From Klebsormidium nitens (Eukaryota > Streptophyta > Klebsormidiophyceae > Klebsormidiales > Klebsormidiaceae), in contig DF237022.1 of assembly GCA_000708835.1 (NCBI GenBank), positions 62,001-126,000 of the forward strand: a DNA stretch of 64,000 bases, given 5' to 3'. The position numbers and the translations under genes were made by a program. Position 1 is the first letter of the stretch. Each line of letters starts with the position of its first letter. Of the stretch, positions 25,001 to 37,400 are shown in pieces. A model generated the notes under the pieces. That model worked only from the letters and a program-made list of their open reading frames with translations. It had not been told where the DNA came from and made no database searches.

Positions 25001-28000
25001 AAGTTCTAATCCCTAGAATCGCAGTGAGCGATCAGACGCACAAGAATTCCCGGCCTGACCTAAAGGCCTTCGTTTTCATCTTCACAGTGATTCAACCCGT
25101 TGGGTCGAATTTCCGGGTTCCAACGGTCCCTCTTACACGGTCTTCTCAAGTATCTGGTCAACGTCTTGAACTCAAGATTGAACTTAAGGTTCCAGTTTTC
25201 TTGTTGAACAACTTTCCTGTTTCTGTCCTACAGAACAATCACAAAGACGAGCGCAATCGGGCCGTTCGGAAGTTGCCATTTTCATTTTCATACACAGTTT
25301 GTTCGGTCGACATCGCTGGCCGTTCGGAAAGCTAATTTGCACTTTATGTAATAAGAGTCTTTAATTATGAAACCTTTCTGTTTCAAGGAAAATGACCCAC
25401 TACAGAGACAAGCACAGCCGCGCCGTTTCAGCTTTTTCATCTTCTGAACACAAGTTTGTTCGGTCGACATCCACTAAATAGTGGATTAAGAAATTCATAT
25501 CGAACTTTATATTCCGACGCTTTCACTAACCAACCTTCTTCTAACTATTACAGAGAGCCATCATAAAGACAAGCACAGCCGGGCCGTTTTGGAGGTCCCG
25601 GTCTTCATCTTCCAAACAGAGGAGCCCGTGTTTCTCGACCAGCACCACACTGCGCGCGCGTTGCCTGACATGGTGATTGCAACGATGTGCAAAGAGACGG
25701 GCTGGGAGAGTCACATACAGGCCAACGGGCAACCTATCCTTTGGGACCTAAGGTGAGCTTTTTGCTTGATGTCTGCTTATATTCGTTTCGAACGTTGACT
25801 AAGAGCATGTTGACCAAGGACGGTGCTCGGGAGCGAATCCAAAACCTGAATTTGAAACCCAGATCGTTATGCATCTAGCCATGTTGTTGGCCAGAGCGTG
25901 TTGAAGAAAAATGGGCTCGGGGGGCAAGAATGAAGTCAAACCCTTAACCAAGGATTTATATGCTCGGCGCACGTACAAAACCTGCCCCACCGTTCCTCGA
26001 GCACTTTTGTTAGTTATCACGGCCCCTAGTCATCATCATCGCTTCAGAGAAAAGTCTTTGTGGTTCGCAAGATGATTCCTTTGGCTTGTCGAGTTCACTG
26101 ACCACCAAAGAGAAGTGTGTCGGTTCTTCCAACGATCATTGCGAGCTGGAGGGCTGGGTGTAAGCCCTACAAGAAAAAGAACGACGTGGAGCCGGTTCTG
26201 TGATTGAGGATTGCTTGGAAGCTGGAAAATCAGAGTCCGAATGCTGTTCAGAGTTCAGGGTGTCAGAGACCAGAAGCACACCGCGTGGAAACAACCTGCA
26301 AAAAGAGTTGCAATCTGTGCATCGAGCCAAGTTGGACAAGTGCACAAGCAGCCAATGCTTTGCAATCTAGGTAATGAACCTTCCAAAGTTTCTGATTTTT
26401 CCATCATTCTTTTCTCTGGGTTGCTCTTGAGGGACTGAGATCTTTGTTTTTGCATGTGCAGCAACCCTCTGAAATCTCTCGTGGCTGCGATCGCCCAACA
26501 CGTGGCAGGCGTGCTGCCCACCCACGTGGGCTACAGTATTCCGCACGGAGCGGTCGAGAAGGTACGGGGGGCGACCATTTCACGGTTTTTGTCACTTGCT
26601 ATGTCGCCGGAGTCTTGTTTGACATCAATTTGCAAGGGCTGCACTGATCTCTCTGCTTGTGACCCTTGATTTCGAAATCGTGCATTCGGTTGCAGGAAGC
26701 GTTGACGTCACAGTCTCCTAAGAGTGCGTGCTGCGTCCAAATGTCGGGTCTGTTTCAGAAGGATTCAAATCTGCCCTCTTCCACGATGTAGATGATCTCG
26801 AAATTCCTTTTTACAGTCCGTTCATCCCGTATTTACACCTGAGCAGAAGCAACCCAAGGCCGTATTCACACATTCGAGAGCCCTACTCCTTCGAGCCCGT
26901 GTTCACACCCTTCGGGACGCTCTGGAGGTTGCGTATTCACACCACCGAGAACTGCCAGCTCGAGACTCGTAGTCACATCACTTGACGAAACTTCAACGTG
27001 GTAATCAGACGCCCGAAACAACCTCCTCTACCCCGTACTCACACTTGAGCAGACGCTCTTTCCGAGCCGAGTTTTACACCCCCGGAATTGCTTCTGACGA
27101 GCGTATTCCCACCGCTGCAGGACTGGCTCTGGTCCGTCGGTGCGAATCCTTTCTCGGCGACCTCCCACGGTTGGACGCTCTCCAAATTCCACGTGGACAC
27201 CGCTCACAGGAGCCACGTCATCGCCGCTTTGGACGCGTCAGCGGAGCACATCAATCTGGGGATCCATATCTTGAGCAAGGAGAAGAACCGTATCCTTATC
27301 ACATTGCTTTTGCTGCGGCTCCGCCTTCTGCTTTGATGTCTTTTCTTCTTGAGTCGTCTTGCTCATGTCAGTCTGATGAAGTTGTTTCCGATTGCAGTTG
27401 TGTAATAAATGAGCAAGATCGAGCAGCATTTTCTTTCAATGTGAACCCCGTGGAAACTTGGCTGCTTATTATCCAATAAAGCCCCTCGGTACTTCTGTCC
27501 TTAAGCCTCTTCCTGACGTAAGCTTCCATGCGCATTCAACAGGTTCCAGCTTCGTTCCTCACTCCGTTCGTTCCGCTCCAATGTTTGACCTCACTCTGTT
27601 CGTTCCGCTCCCATTGTCCGCCCAGGATTGCTCAGTGCTCCGTGCTGCTCTCCTGAGGATACTCTACATCTTTACGTTCTCTGTTAGCTCGAGCGGAATG
27701 TGGCGCTCGGTATCCAACAAAGCATCGCTAAAGAGCCCTCTGTTGTGTGATTTCCTTGACCGCAATGCGCAACAGATGCGGACACTTTTGGCGCGCTGCG
27801 AAAGCTGCCCCTCTCGCAGCTCATGACGACATACAGCCACGTCATCACCCTGTGGATGCAGGTAAAACTCCCTGACTTGTAACGCTCCTCAACTAAGGGG
27901 CAACTGAGAATGGCTGATTCGTACTTTGGACGAAAGAATCCTCAGTCGACCGGGCTTTGAACGCGCCTTTTGCTTGAAGCTCCTCCTTGAGTTCTACGTT

Positions 28001-29536
28001 GAGAAAGATTCGAGTCAAGGTTGCTGAAGGGGCTGTAAAAATAGGGTTGGCTGCCCTTATTGGGTTGGCTGCCTTTATACTGCTGCCGGCTCCGAACAAC
28101 CCAAACGTACGATTGATCGGCAGGATTAGCAGTCAGCAACTGCCTGTATATCCGTGTAAGCAGGGAACTAGGCCCACTGCAGTTCGCACGGCAAATCACT
28201 TCGAAGACAGGTCTAAGATCAGACTTCACGGTTGGACCTTAGACTGGAAACAGAGAATGAACAATGGTTCAGATTCTGAAGGGCGCTGATCTGAGACTCG
28301 CCTAGACACCACACGTATCAATCCTGTTTCGAAGTAAGCTACATTCAGACTACTGCCTGGAAGAATGGTGCAGTGGGGTAGGTCTGGGGGTTTAGGGTGG
28401 GTATGGGGGCGGAGCACGTTAACCGGAGCACGTTAACATCGGTTTAGTTTCTCAGTTCATGTGGGCCTGCGCAACTGATACCTTCTAATTTTAGGCCTAA
28501 CTTGACGCAAAGTTGGGACTAACTGACAGCGTGCTGTATTCCAGATCGTTGTAGCGGTAGAGGAGTTGGAGTTCGGGTCCGCGACCAGTCACATTGCCCG
28601 CCTAGATCAGCACGCCGAGGCGTAAGTCGCAAACCGTTCGCTTTGTCTTCTGGTTCTGCGCTTTGTGCCTTCATGACTTTCGACGTCGTCGACAATTGTC
28701 CGCCTGTTGAGTGTGCCATTTCCGACGTGCACATTGCGAGACAGGACTGGCGTGCAGTTTTCGTCCAGAGGTTTGCATTCCGTTTCCGCTTGGCTGCTTC
28801 CCAGATTCGAAAATTGGCCGGTACGCGTTGAGGGTACTTTGAATTTGTCGAAGCAGGATCTTTAAGCAATAGCTTCAGGACAGAGCAGGAACGCACCTCT
28901 TCAAACCCGTGCTGATTCCATATCGCTGCCTGGAGCGGTTTTCGCACCAATCCAGCGCGTATATGTAGGGCTTCATTGGAATGCCCACCCGTCGAAAGCA
29001 TGCTTGCATTCCAAATTGGAGGTATTGGAATTCAGCCGTTTGAATGAGGATATCAAGCAGCCGTTTGGATGAGGCGATCAAGCAGCGAGCGCGCCTACGC
29101 TTCCGCCTGCCGCTCGTGCAAACAAGTGGGCGGACTCGACACTGTATCGGACCGCTTAACTCCATTCTTACTGTGTTTGTGCCTTGTATTCTGTTTTTCT
29201 TTCTTGTTTGTTTTTCTGTCTCTTTGTCGTGCGTAGCTTACTGCATCCTGATCTTCGCTAACTTGAACGCATTCGGTCAAAGCAACGGTGTTTCCGCCCA
29301 GACGGCGTAGGAGCCGAGCTCCCAGGTTCGAGACTAATTATTGGTGTACGTATCCTTGCAGGTTCTACGAGCTCGCTCAGAGTATACATAAGCAACTCCA
29401 TCCAGTCAGGTGCACGAAGCGCCGCAGAGTGAACCTAGGTATTGCGCCAATGGCCGGAGGCGTCGCGTCTTTAATGCTTCTGTATGTGCTACTAAGGTGG
29501 TCAAAACCGAAGAAGGTGAAGCCAAAGATCAACTAG
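13018..29536 (+). CDS. Large type I membrane protein, At3g28720-like (SPOT1/At5g58100 relatives)
   Basis: Twenty-two exons: 13018-13062, 13866-14007, 14432-14506, 14829-14992, 15705-15805, 16241-16339, 17463-17652, 18247-18310, 19137-19333, 20156-20268, 21037-21173, 21862-22046, 22544-22699, 23276-23434, 23898-24174, 24606-24662, 25554-25752, 26462-26561, 27121-27289, 27776-27861, 28545-28621, 29362-29536; 988 residues, all joins in phase. Residues 1-30 are a signal peptide built across intron 1 (MVAFRWRPARWLSP, then a Leu core, cleavage near GAAQ). Landmarks shared with the plant family: VNFIFVGFSGDGN (about 108-120), WIDLTAGPFSYGPVVGGEG, YLDSAQLQ, WLWSVGANPFS, LHPVRCTK, one TM helix near 957-976 and a short KKVKPKIN tail. 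Mostly lumenal or extracellular. The biochemical role is unknown; the distant relative SPOT1 is linked to pollen wall patterning. The 5'-most exons are the least certain. Confidence 0.85.
17006..17385 (+). repeat. Exon-edge echoes upstream of exon 7 (EPGTDEWYQV exon)
   Basis: Copies of the acceptor and first 35-65 nt of the exon at 17463 start at about 17006, 17186 and 17325, all reading CAG/GCCCGGC. The preceding intron motif AAGCAAACC-TGCT is repeated with them. Periods are 180, 139 and 138 bp. The nearest and middle copies still read GTACCAGGT like the exon. Confidence 0.85.
18833..19080 (+). repeat. Exon-edge echoes upstream of exon 9
   Basis: The start of the exon at 19137 (GKIKGLDHLRPERPAGQ) is repeated at 18979-19080, with a CGCAGGC acceptor, and in weaker form at 18833-18926. 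Periods are about 158 and 146 bp. Both copies carry indels and substitutions that break the long frame. Confidence 0.85.
19434..19880 (+). repeat. Exon-edge echoes downstream of exon 9, with a perfect 2 x 63 bp repeat
   Basis: The last 60 or so nt of exon 9 (LHTSNVHGLSDVDALYRRLE) are repeated at about 19434-19495, 19591-19655, 19755-19817 and 19818-19880. The last two are identical, abut without a gap, are exactly 21 codons each and end in a GTGAGG donor. The whole unit would need phase 1 entry, so it cannot be read in frame after exon 9. Confidence 0.92.
20706..20935 (+). repeat. Exon-edge echoes upstream of exon 11
   Basis: The acceptor and start of the exon at 21037 (FAWIDLTAGPFSYGPVVGG) recur at 20876-20935 with CAG/GCTTGCGTGGATTGA, and as a short remnant (TTCACGTACGGGTCCG) at about 20706-20750. 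Period about 161 bp. Confidence 0.8.
21491..21770 (+). repeat. Exon-edge echoes upstream of exon 12
   Basis: Three short copies of the CCGCAG acceptor and the first 30-35 nt of the exon at 21862 (DKSDAELEKE) start at about 21491, 21626 and 21749. Spacing is 113-135 bp. Stops such as TAG in the first copy show they are decayed. Confidence 0.8.
22047..22543 (+). other. GC-AG intron after exon 12
   Basis: Exon 12 ends CTGCAG and the donor reads GCAAGA, a GC-type donor. It gives a phase 0 join of SLQ to ERMSDMHAEL at 22544. No in-frame GT donor with an AG context lies near. This is the second GC-AG intron of the window. Confidence 0.6.
22132..22487 (+). repeat. Exon-edge echoes upstream of exon 13
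   Basis: Three roughly 90 nt copies of the exon at 22544 (ERMSDMHAELWKHHPKIED) start at about 22132, 22259 and 22397, with periods of 127, 138 and 147 bp. The outermost reads ERSSELYTEL then a stop. The innermost stays open (MHA-LWKHHPKIEDTD) behind a CTTGCAG acceptor. Quality falls with distance from the real exon. Confidence 0.88.
23602..23665 (+). repeat. Single exon-edge echo upstream of exon 15
   Basis: GAGAGCGGG-TTCCCCGACGCC-GTCCCT-TATGGCCCTCCGCAACGA resembles the first 60 nt of the exon at 23898, including an exact GGCCCTCCGCAACGA block. The acceptor is lost. Confidence 0.7.
25025..25450 (+). repeat. Exon-edge echoes upstream of exon 17
   Basis: Copies of the start of the exon at 25554 (SHHKDKHSRAVLEVPVFIF) begin at about 25025, 25234 and 25405. 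Each keeps pieces of the His/Lys/Asp-rich start and the TTCATCTTC end. The following intron motif GTTTGTTCGGTCGACATC is also duplicated (about 25297 and 25454). Periods are about 150-210 bp. Confidence 0.85.
26826..27120 (+). repeat. Repeated GTATTCACAC motif before exon 19
   Basis: CGTATTCACAC or a one- or two-base variant occurs about seven times between 26826 and 27112 at 30-50 bp spacing. The last occurrence (GCGTATTCCCACC) leads straight into the GCTGCAG acceptor of the exon at 27121. The motif probably derives from that acceptor region. Confidence 0.6.
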
Positions 29537-30973
29537 GGGTGAATATAGTTTCTGATTGTGACATCTCATGCTATGGACTACTGCATTCAATCCAATATTC
29601 AAAGCGCTTTCACACAATTCTTCTGCGGATTGCGAACTCGATGAAAGGAGCCTGAAACCTGAAAGGAGCGGCACGGACTTGCTTTCTCCGTCAGGCGAGC
29701 GACTGAAATGAGCAACGCGAGCTTGTTTCGACTCACGACTTCAGTCAACCAGATCAAGCTCAAACCTCGGTGCTTTAGAAAAGCTGAACCGTCCTAGCTC
29801 CTATAGCTAAGCTCTTTGCTGCAGTGCACACTTGTCGGACGTGTGCTCCTGGTTGTACAATTGGATCTCACGCATGGAGGTATGATAGACGCCTTTATGA
29901 CATGCATCAATGGCACGACATGCAAGCTCAATCAACAGCTGAGCTCCATCCGAATGCTCAAATGATTAATGGTGCATGGGCGGCCTCAAATAGGCGCACC
30001 ATGTCATGATGCTATGAAGCTAGCTGAGAAGATGAGCAGCAAGTCGAGCCTTTGTCTAGACATGTCTTCTGTTTCAATGCATGTGCATAGAGCTGGCTCT
30101 CGCTTCGGCAGCCGATTTGATTGAATACTCATAACATCTCAGGTATGCACAAGTGCACGCACGGCCACTACGTACGTCATATGTACAAGATAAATGTTGC
30201 AGATTCATATAGGATGTAGCTACTAGATAAGAATTGTTCAGTCGCATGCCTTTGCTGGCATGTTTCCAGTTGTGAAACAATGAACCGTGCACGTTCTTCA
30301 GGTTTCGATTCGATACTAACTAATTCGTACTAACTCTTGAGCTTTGTAGATCGGACCTAAAAGACGAGAATCCAGTTGTTGAAGTAAGGAAACCGTACAA
30401 ACTTACGTTCCCTCGCTTCTCATGTCAATGGTACCAAACGGCATGTGCAGTGAATTTGGACAGCTGTACGGTATCTCATGAGAGGAAGAGAAGATTCCGT
30501 TTCTCTTTCTCGAGTCGTACAGGTTCTCTCTTCTCAAGCCGTGCATCAGCAGCCAATTAACTTTTCTGCCCTCAACAAGCCTGGCGACAACAAGGAGGAA
30601 AGTGAGTCAGAGCGCATCCTCATGTATAGATATCATGTCCGAACGCAGTGGCCGAATGATCGGAAATGATCAATATGCAATTCAAGACGCCTGTACATAC
30701 ATAGGATGGCATCTCTCGGAATTGTGGCAGCAAGGAAGCTTTGTGGATGTGTCTGGCCGGTTAGCTTCCGCAATCCGCTGATGCAGTTCTGCAACGTACA
30801 TGCATGCCGTTGGAAACGCCGGGAAGCTGATGTACGAGGGCTTCGTTGAGCTATACCATAGCCGCTTTCTCACTTGTTGCAATAAAGCCGACGTGCGTAC
30901 ACGTACCTAAGTGTTGCCAGCGCTGCACTTCAGGAAGCATCATCATGTTGCAACGGTGGAACCCGCGCCGCAA
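29537..30973. other. Tail-to-tail spacer, left part
   Basis: This holds the 3' region of the At3g28720-like gene. No exon was recognised. From about 29820 to 30900 the texture is rich in short palindromes (CATGCAT, TGCATGTGCA, TACGTACGT, CATGCATG), as in the other tail-to-tail spacers. Confidence 0.5.
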
Positions 30974-31240
30974 ATGAACGGTAATGCCGGCCCCGACGCA
31001 GCGGTCAGCGTTATGCTCCACCTGGAAGTCCACACGACCGCGATCGAGCCGCAGCTGGCGATCGAGGACGTTCCGGGGGGGCCCGATCCGCAGGGATTCT
31101 ACCCCCTGGACTTTGGACAGGTGCCGGTGGGCAAGCCGGTGCTCAAAACGTTCACCGTGCGGCACGTGGGCAGCCGTCCGATGAGCATATGCGCGAACCC
31201 ATTTGAAACCAAGCGTTGGACGGAATCTAGGAACCTTTGA
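30974..31240 (+). pseudogene. Orphan ASH/MSP-like domain fragment
   Basis: An open frame of 88 codons with GC-rich, coding-like composition inside a spacer of different texture. It contains GFYPLDFGQVPVGKPVLK followed by TFTVRHVGSRPMSI, the pattern of ASH/MSP-type immunoglobulin-like repeats in ciliary proteins such as HYDIN (LDFG-VPVG, then TF-V-N-G). Upstream, a CTTCAG at about 30928-30933 could be an acceptor. No partner exons were found on either side, and the homology stops abruptly near 31185. It may be a captured exon, a gene fragment or one exon of a gene I could not resolve. The family call is from a short motif only. Confidence 0.35.
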
Positions 31241-31465
31241 AGTCCGTTCCGGCCACATATTGGAGCTCATTGCAAGCCTCCTCGCAATCAGTCAGTATTA
31301 CGGCATACCAGCTGAACTTCGTCCTTGCACTATCTTAATTTTACACAACGATTGAAGAAGATTGTACCTCAATTAATGTACCTATACTTCGCGCGAAACG
31401 TTCTACCTGATTGACGTCGGTATATTGACGCGTACACTCGACTCGGATCAGAATCGGGCATCGTT

Positions 31466-34400
31466 TTACATCTGGCGCGATTCGAGGAGCTTATTCACAT
31501 CGCCGCCTACCGCCGCAAACTCGGAGACGCACACGTCTCCTTGCGCCTTGATAAATTCATCCGACTCCCGACCCATCCCTTCCCGTGGCAACAAAGCGTA
31601 TAACCGGTCTCCAACTTCGGCGTCCCAATTGCTCCGGGGCTTTGCCAACTGGTCGCCGGGCATCATCCGAGCGTAGTTGTATGGCTCCAGAGAATTCAAA
31701 GAAGGGTCTAGGTCCATGTTCCACATAGACATCTGCGGACCAAGAGAAAGACAAAATTTGTTAGCCCGAATAAAGAGTATCTATACCCAGCGTCGTACTC
31801 TAGATTGTCTAATCAGAGATGGAGTGTCTTGCTTACAGATCTCTCTACGCTTGTTCGAAAAGGTCAGCATTGGAGCTTTCGAGGAAAGCCTCCGATTTGA
31901 CTTAAGGTCCTCCAGTTTGAGATGTGAGATCCAAGATAGCCTGTGACCGGAGAAACTCTTTTCTCGACCATCGGGAGAAGCGGAACCAGCTCATGAGAGG
32001 GGAACGAAATTCGAAGAACAAGGAAACGATATCAGAATCCTTGTGACTCGTTATTACAAAACAGGGGCTGTTAGCCTCCCTCCTCAACCTTTCAAACCAG
32101 GAGCTGTTTACCTCCTCCATAAAATCTTGATCAAGGCGATTACCAAGAGGAAGAACATGATAACAGAATGACAAATCTGTCTCGACGCACCAGAATGGCC
32201 CGCAGTTTCCGGTCGAAAGTCCAGCTCCAAAGCTCGCGCTCCGGGTTGTTGAACGGCCGCATCCAATTGAAGATCCCCTTCTTCTCTTCCTCGTCGGAGA
32301 GAGTACTCCATTTGGCCCGGTACACTGCCCCGACGTTTCCTCCGCTCATTTTGAGTCGTTTTGCATACCTGGTTTAGAGAACGTATCGTTGTAAAGAATC
32401 CGTGCACACTGGTCGAGAAACAGTCTCCTTAACACGAACGGACATACGTGTAATGAACAAAGTATCGCTGTTAGGAACACGTGCATATAGGAAGACGTGC
32501 ATACTTCTTTCAGAATAAGTCTCCTTGGAAAAAGTCTCCTTGTTACGAACAGAGTATCGTTGTCAGGAACACGTGCATACATGAGGCAAGGAAAACTGTC
32601 GTTGTAAGGACGACGAGCAGACGGAAACTGGAACGCTGAAACGCTCCGATGAACCGTCCTCAACTGCAGTTTTGTGGGGACCTGCTACTGAATGCCTTTT
32701 GACACGTTCTGAAAAGGGAACGGACGACGGACCCCTTGGTCGGCAAAACGCCGGGAGGCTTTTCTCCGCAAAAGTGGATGAGGAGAGGGAAGAAAGGACG
32801 GGAAAGGAGACAAAGGAGAGTGCATTTGGATCGCTCCAACGTTCCCAGCGTAACGGGGTAGATGCGGCAGTCTCTTATTGTCGTACGCCCCTTCAAACAG
32901 AGGACTAATCTACGAAAGACGGAAAGGGTAGAAGGATGGGTAACCTAAAACCAGTTGTCGCCTCGAAGTTTGCGTTACTCAAGTTGTAGCTTTTGGCAGT
33001 CGCTGTTCCAGAAAGCTCGACTTCAAGAGTACGGGTAGGGGAAGAAATGGGGGGTTGAGTGAGTCTGATACAACACCAGACCTTTTTTTGATCAGCTCAA
33101 GTGAGATATCTTCGCGTATCTGTATTCGAGCACTGCGTCACTTTACTGGACTAGAAAAAGGGTTCGTCGTCTGAAGAGCGAGTATCTTTCAATCTCAACA
33201 GTGCGGCGAAACCACTTTCGCGCCTCGTCAAACCCCACCAAAGTGATGAAGTACCCACAGAGAGTTGACCAAGCATACTCCCCAATAAAACATTGAAAAA
33301 TTAACGAGAATCTTAAGCACGCTGAAAGGAGACACTATCGGACCAACTTCGCAGTCCGACTGCCTCCAAAAGTTTCAAAAGGACAGCAGAACGCAAAGAA
33401 GAGACTGAAACGAAAAGGCTTTTCAAAGGCTCGCAACTCACAGCTCCGGGTTTGTCCGGAAAGCGCCCGACGTCTTCGGCGCGTCGTCGTCTTCCCAAAT
33501 CTCCGCGCCCCGCCCCCGGCCAATCACCTCGTCGTTTCCGTGCACGTGGTGAATCTCCTCAAAGATCCGGCCGTTGGGCATTTCGGCACCGATCTGCGCC
33601 ATGAGCTGTTTGTCGGGTTGCAAAACCTGCGCGCGCATCACGCGCTTGTGGTACTCCTTGTCTTCGACGGGATGCGGCCAGATGTTTTCGTCGAACACGC
33701 CGATCACGTCCAGCTGCAAAAAGAAAAAGAGATTAATAAGCACAAAAGCAGTGGTTTATCACAAGAGTAGTGAATATTTATAAAAGGAGTGAATCTGCCG
33801 AAAGACTTTCGATTGACGTTTGTAGTGCGATTGCAAAGGAAACGAGTATGCAATTGTGGTCCTCTTTGTCTTCGACGGGATGCGGCCAGATGTTCTCGTC
33901 GAACACGCCAATCACGTCCAACTGGGGCGAAGTAAGATTTTCGTGATCAGAGATTATCGAATTGCCGTCACGCTGACTTGAAACACACGAGATGCCGGTG
34001 AGACAAACTATGAGCGTTTGTGGTACTCTTTTTCCGTTACGGGATGGGGCCAGATGTTCTCGTCGAACAGACCGATCACGTCCAACTGCAAAAAGAAAAA
34101 GAGTTTTCATGATCACAAACACGGTAAAAGATTGCAGAAGCAGTGAATGATTGCAAAAGCAGTGAAATTGCTGTAGAATCTTCGAGAGACGTTGTGGCGC
34201 GATTGCAAAGGAAATCAGTATGCGCTTGTGGTAGTCTTTGTCTTCGACGGGTGAGGCCAGCTGTTGTTTTCAAACGCGCCGATGACGTCTAACTGCAGTG
34301 AAGTACGAGTGTCGTGATCGGGGACTTCAAAAGTGTCGTGTGATCAAAACTGGAAGGATTTGCCGCTAGCTTTTTTGGGCAAAACTTGGAGGTGCGATGC

Positions 34401-37400
34401 AGAAAGAAGTGTTTTGCGCTTTTGGTACTCCTTGTCATCGACGGGGTGCGGCCAAGTATTCTCGTCGAAAACGACCGATGATGTCCAGCTGCGAAAGACG
34501 TAGGTTTTGAACGTCTATGTCCAGCGACAGGTTTGAAAAGAGAGAGAACCAACAAGTTTTCAAGTGCAGGTGTTGCGGACCGAGTTTGACACTCTCGCAC
34601 TCGCTGCATTGCGGCCAGCAAGAACCATTTAATTACCGAATTGAAGTACATCAGAATGCTTTTGTTCTGTAATGTTAGACTTTTGGTTCTAAAACCAAAT
34701 TCCAAGTCAGAAACATTGATTCAAAGCCAGGTGATCATCCCCGAGTCGCACCGCCTCTCGAGTCAGCACCGGCGAGCGCGTTGCCAGTATAAATATATTA
34801 GAGCGTCTTCATCCCCCCGGACTTTCGACTTAAAGAGATGTGTTTTAACCATTAATCGCCAGGAGATGAAACAATTCAAGATGCGAAAGCAAAGAGAAGG
34901 CGAAGTGAACACACTCACCGCTTTGCGCGTCAGCACGAAGAAGCGCATCGCCGAGTAGAAGTAGATCAGAATGTCCTTGTTCTGCGGGTCCTCCACTTCG
35001 TCCGCCACTCTTCCGAGCGCCGCCGGCGCGAATGCCACGTCAGCACTCGCGAGGAAGAACCACGGGGCGTCGAGGTTCTTGGCGAAGATGGTGTTCCAGG
35101 ATCCGGAGACGCCCAGATTGCAACCGGGCTGCTCGACGTGCACGAAACGAGACCCGAGCCTGTAGAACGAATAACAATAACCCGTGTTAGTTGTGGATCG
35201 TAGTTGACTAAGAAAAGCCAGTGTTAATTAAGGATTGTAGATAACTGCGTCCAAAACTATGTACCATAAACTTGTGTTTTAGGATTTGGAGATGCCCGGG
35301 TTGCAGCCGGGCTGTTCGACGTGCACAGAACGCGACCCGAGCCTGTAGAAGAAGGGTCAAAAGGTAACCACCGTTGGTTAGGATCGTGGAATAGCTCCGT
35401 CCTAGATGATATGCCCTCTTCCGCTTCGACTTATCTAGGCATTTCACCGATGGAAACCAGTGTTTTAACCTTGACTTTTTGCCATGCTGAGATCGACCAA
35501 CGTGCATGGACCGGTAGCGCAGCTGTAAGTCCTCTACTTTTAGGATGTCAGGATTTAGTATCGGAGAATCCGGAGTGTCACCAAAGGAATCTTCTTGGAC
35601 CAGATTGCTTGTGGCCTGTCGAAAAAGGCACAAAGCCTCTGACCTGCGGCTGGAGTCTCGATAATGTTTTTTTTCTGAGCTTCAAGATGTAGACGGGCTC
35701 GAATCACCAAAAGTGACTGGGAGTTGCAAAAGGTTAAATTCAGAAAGCTTTTCAAAGTTAGACCGGGCTTGCAGCACTATGCTTGGCTGAAGCCTCCCGC
35801 GGTTGGAAAAAGAACTTACTCAGCATCTCGTACTTTTCAGTGTGCTTAACATTTGTAAGAGTCGACCACTTGGTGATAGTTTCATGGCACGCATTATTCC
35901 TCTCAGAGATTGCTGACTCCTTTCAAAGAATGTGAAGCACACCTACTGCTCGTAACCAGGGAGTTGCAGCTGCGAATTCAAGTGTAATCAGCAATAAAGC
36001 AGAATGATTGCGAAATTGCGTGCCTCGTAAGTATGTGTTGTTCCCTGCAATTAGGATGCCTTGTAAAGTGGCATTCGAATTCGAAGTGCATCTCGGGTAA
36101 GGCTTCCGTGCATTCGGCAGTGGTCACAACCTCAAAAGAGACAGAATTTTGAGAATAGGTAAATGAGAAATTCGTGAACCCTCACCTTGTCACGATATCG
36201 TTGACAGCCTCCTTCATCTTTCGGTTCTCCTCCGACGCGCTGGGCAACTCGTTCACAACCAGCTGAATCTTCTTCACTGGAACGTCGATGCTGTAAATCG
36301 TCCGCCGTAGCCACTCCGCGTTGTTCATCACCGGAATGCCGACCACTGGAATGGGCTTGCGCAAAAGGAACTGCACGGGCACAGATAAGCCTCAAAATTA
36401 CGCTGCTTATTGCCTCCGGAACGGGAAGCTCACTATACTTAATTGCTGATTGCCTCCGGAACGTGAAGCTCACCATACTTTGCTGAGATGCAGCTTTTCA
36501 TTTACGAAGAATAAAGCTGTGTGCTTTGGTCAGGGAGTCTGGAAATGCCTGGGAAGAAAGTGTTCTATGCACATTTGCCTCGGCAGCTGGCGAGATTCAA
36601 ATCACGAGTCACGTCAAGTCGACTGTCCAGCGCAATAACCATTATGCACACCTACGCACAAGCTCGTTGGAAACATTGGGCAACTACTCTGAGAACTTGT
36701 CATTCCTGCGATGGGCTTTCTTGATCGCAATCCGACAGAAGGGACATGTGTTGCGTCCAGCGGCAAAGTGGAAGCCAGCCACCTACCGGAAAATGGGGTG
36801 GTCAAAATTCCGTGTTAGATAGCACAAGGGAGCCCTAGAAACCATCTGAATAGTAGCGGATGCAAGTTTGGGCATGGAGCGTCTAGAGGGGTGGTTCATC
36901 AAGGCATCATGAAGCAATTATGTCGCCATATTGACGGCAAAATCTAAAGACGGGGGCTATCCAGCAGACGCAAGAAACGAACATTCTTGCATCAGCAGGC
37001 AACTGGAGTGGTCGCATCATTTATGGGTTTCGCAAGAGAGGGCAGGCGCGGCTCACGTACAGAAATCAACACAGCTTGAAACAGCACGGAAGGACATCGA
37101 AGCTCAAAGGAGCGTACCCCAAAGACTTGTAACAGAACTTGAAAAGGAACCTGTGAGGAGCTGAGAAAATGATTCCACATTCTGCCACCTAAGAGAAGCT
37201 AATAAAGTTATTCCTCATTTTGCTCAAGTCGGCTCAGTAACAAACCGCTTCATACAAAAAAGAAGCAAAGACAGCTGACCTGATTTCCCTTGAACTTTTG
37301 CCTGATCTTCTGGTAATTCTCTGGCGCAAACAGCGCCGGAATGATCGACTCGGCCAGCTCCTCCAAATGGGGCACCGAAGAGAGCTCCAGTAACCTGTCC

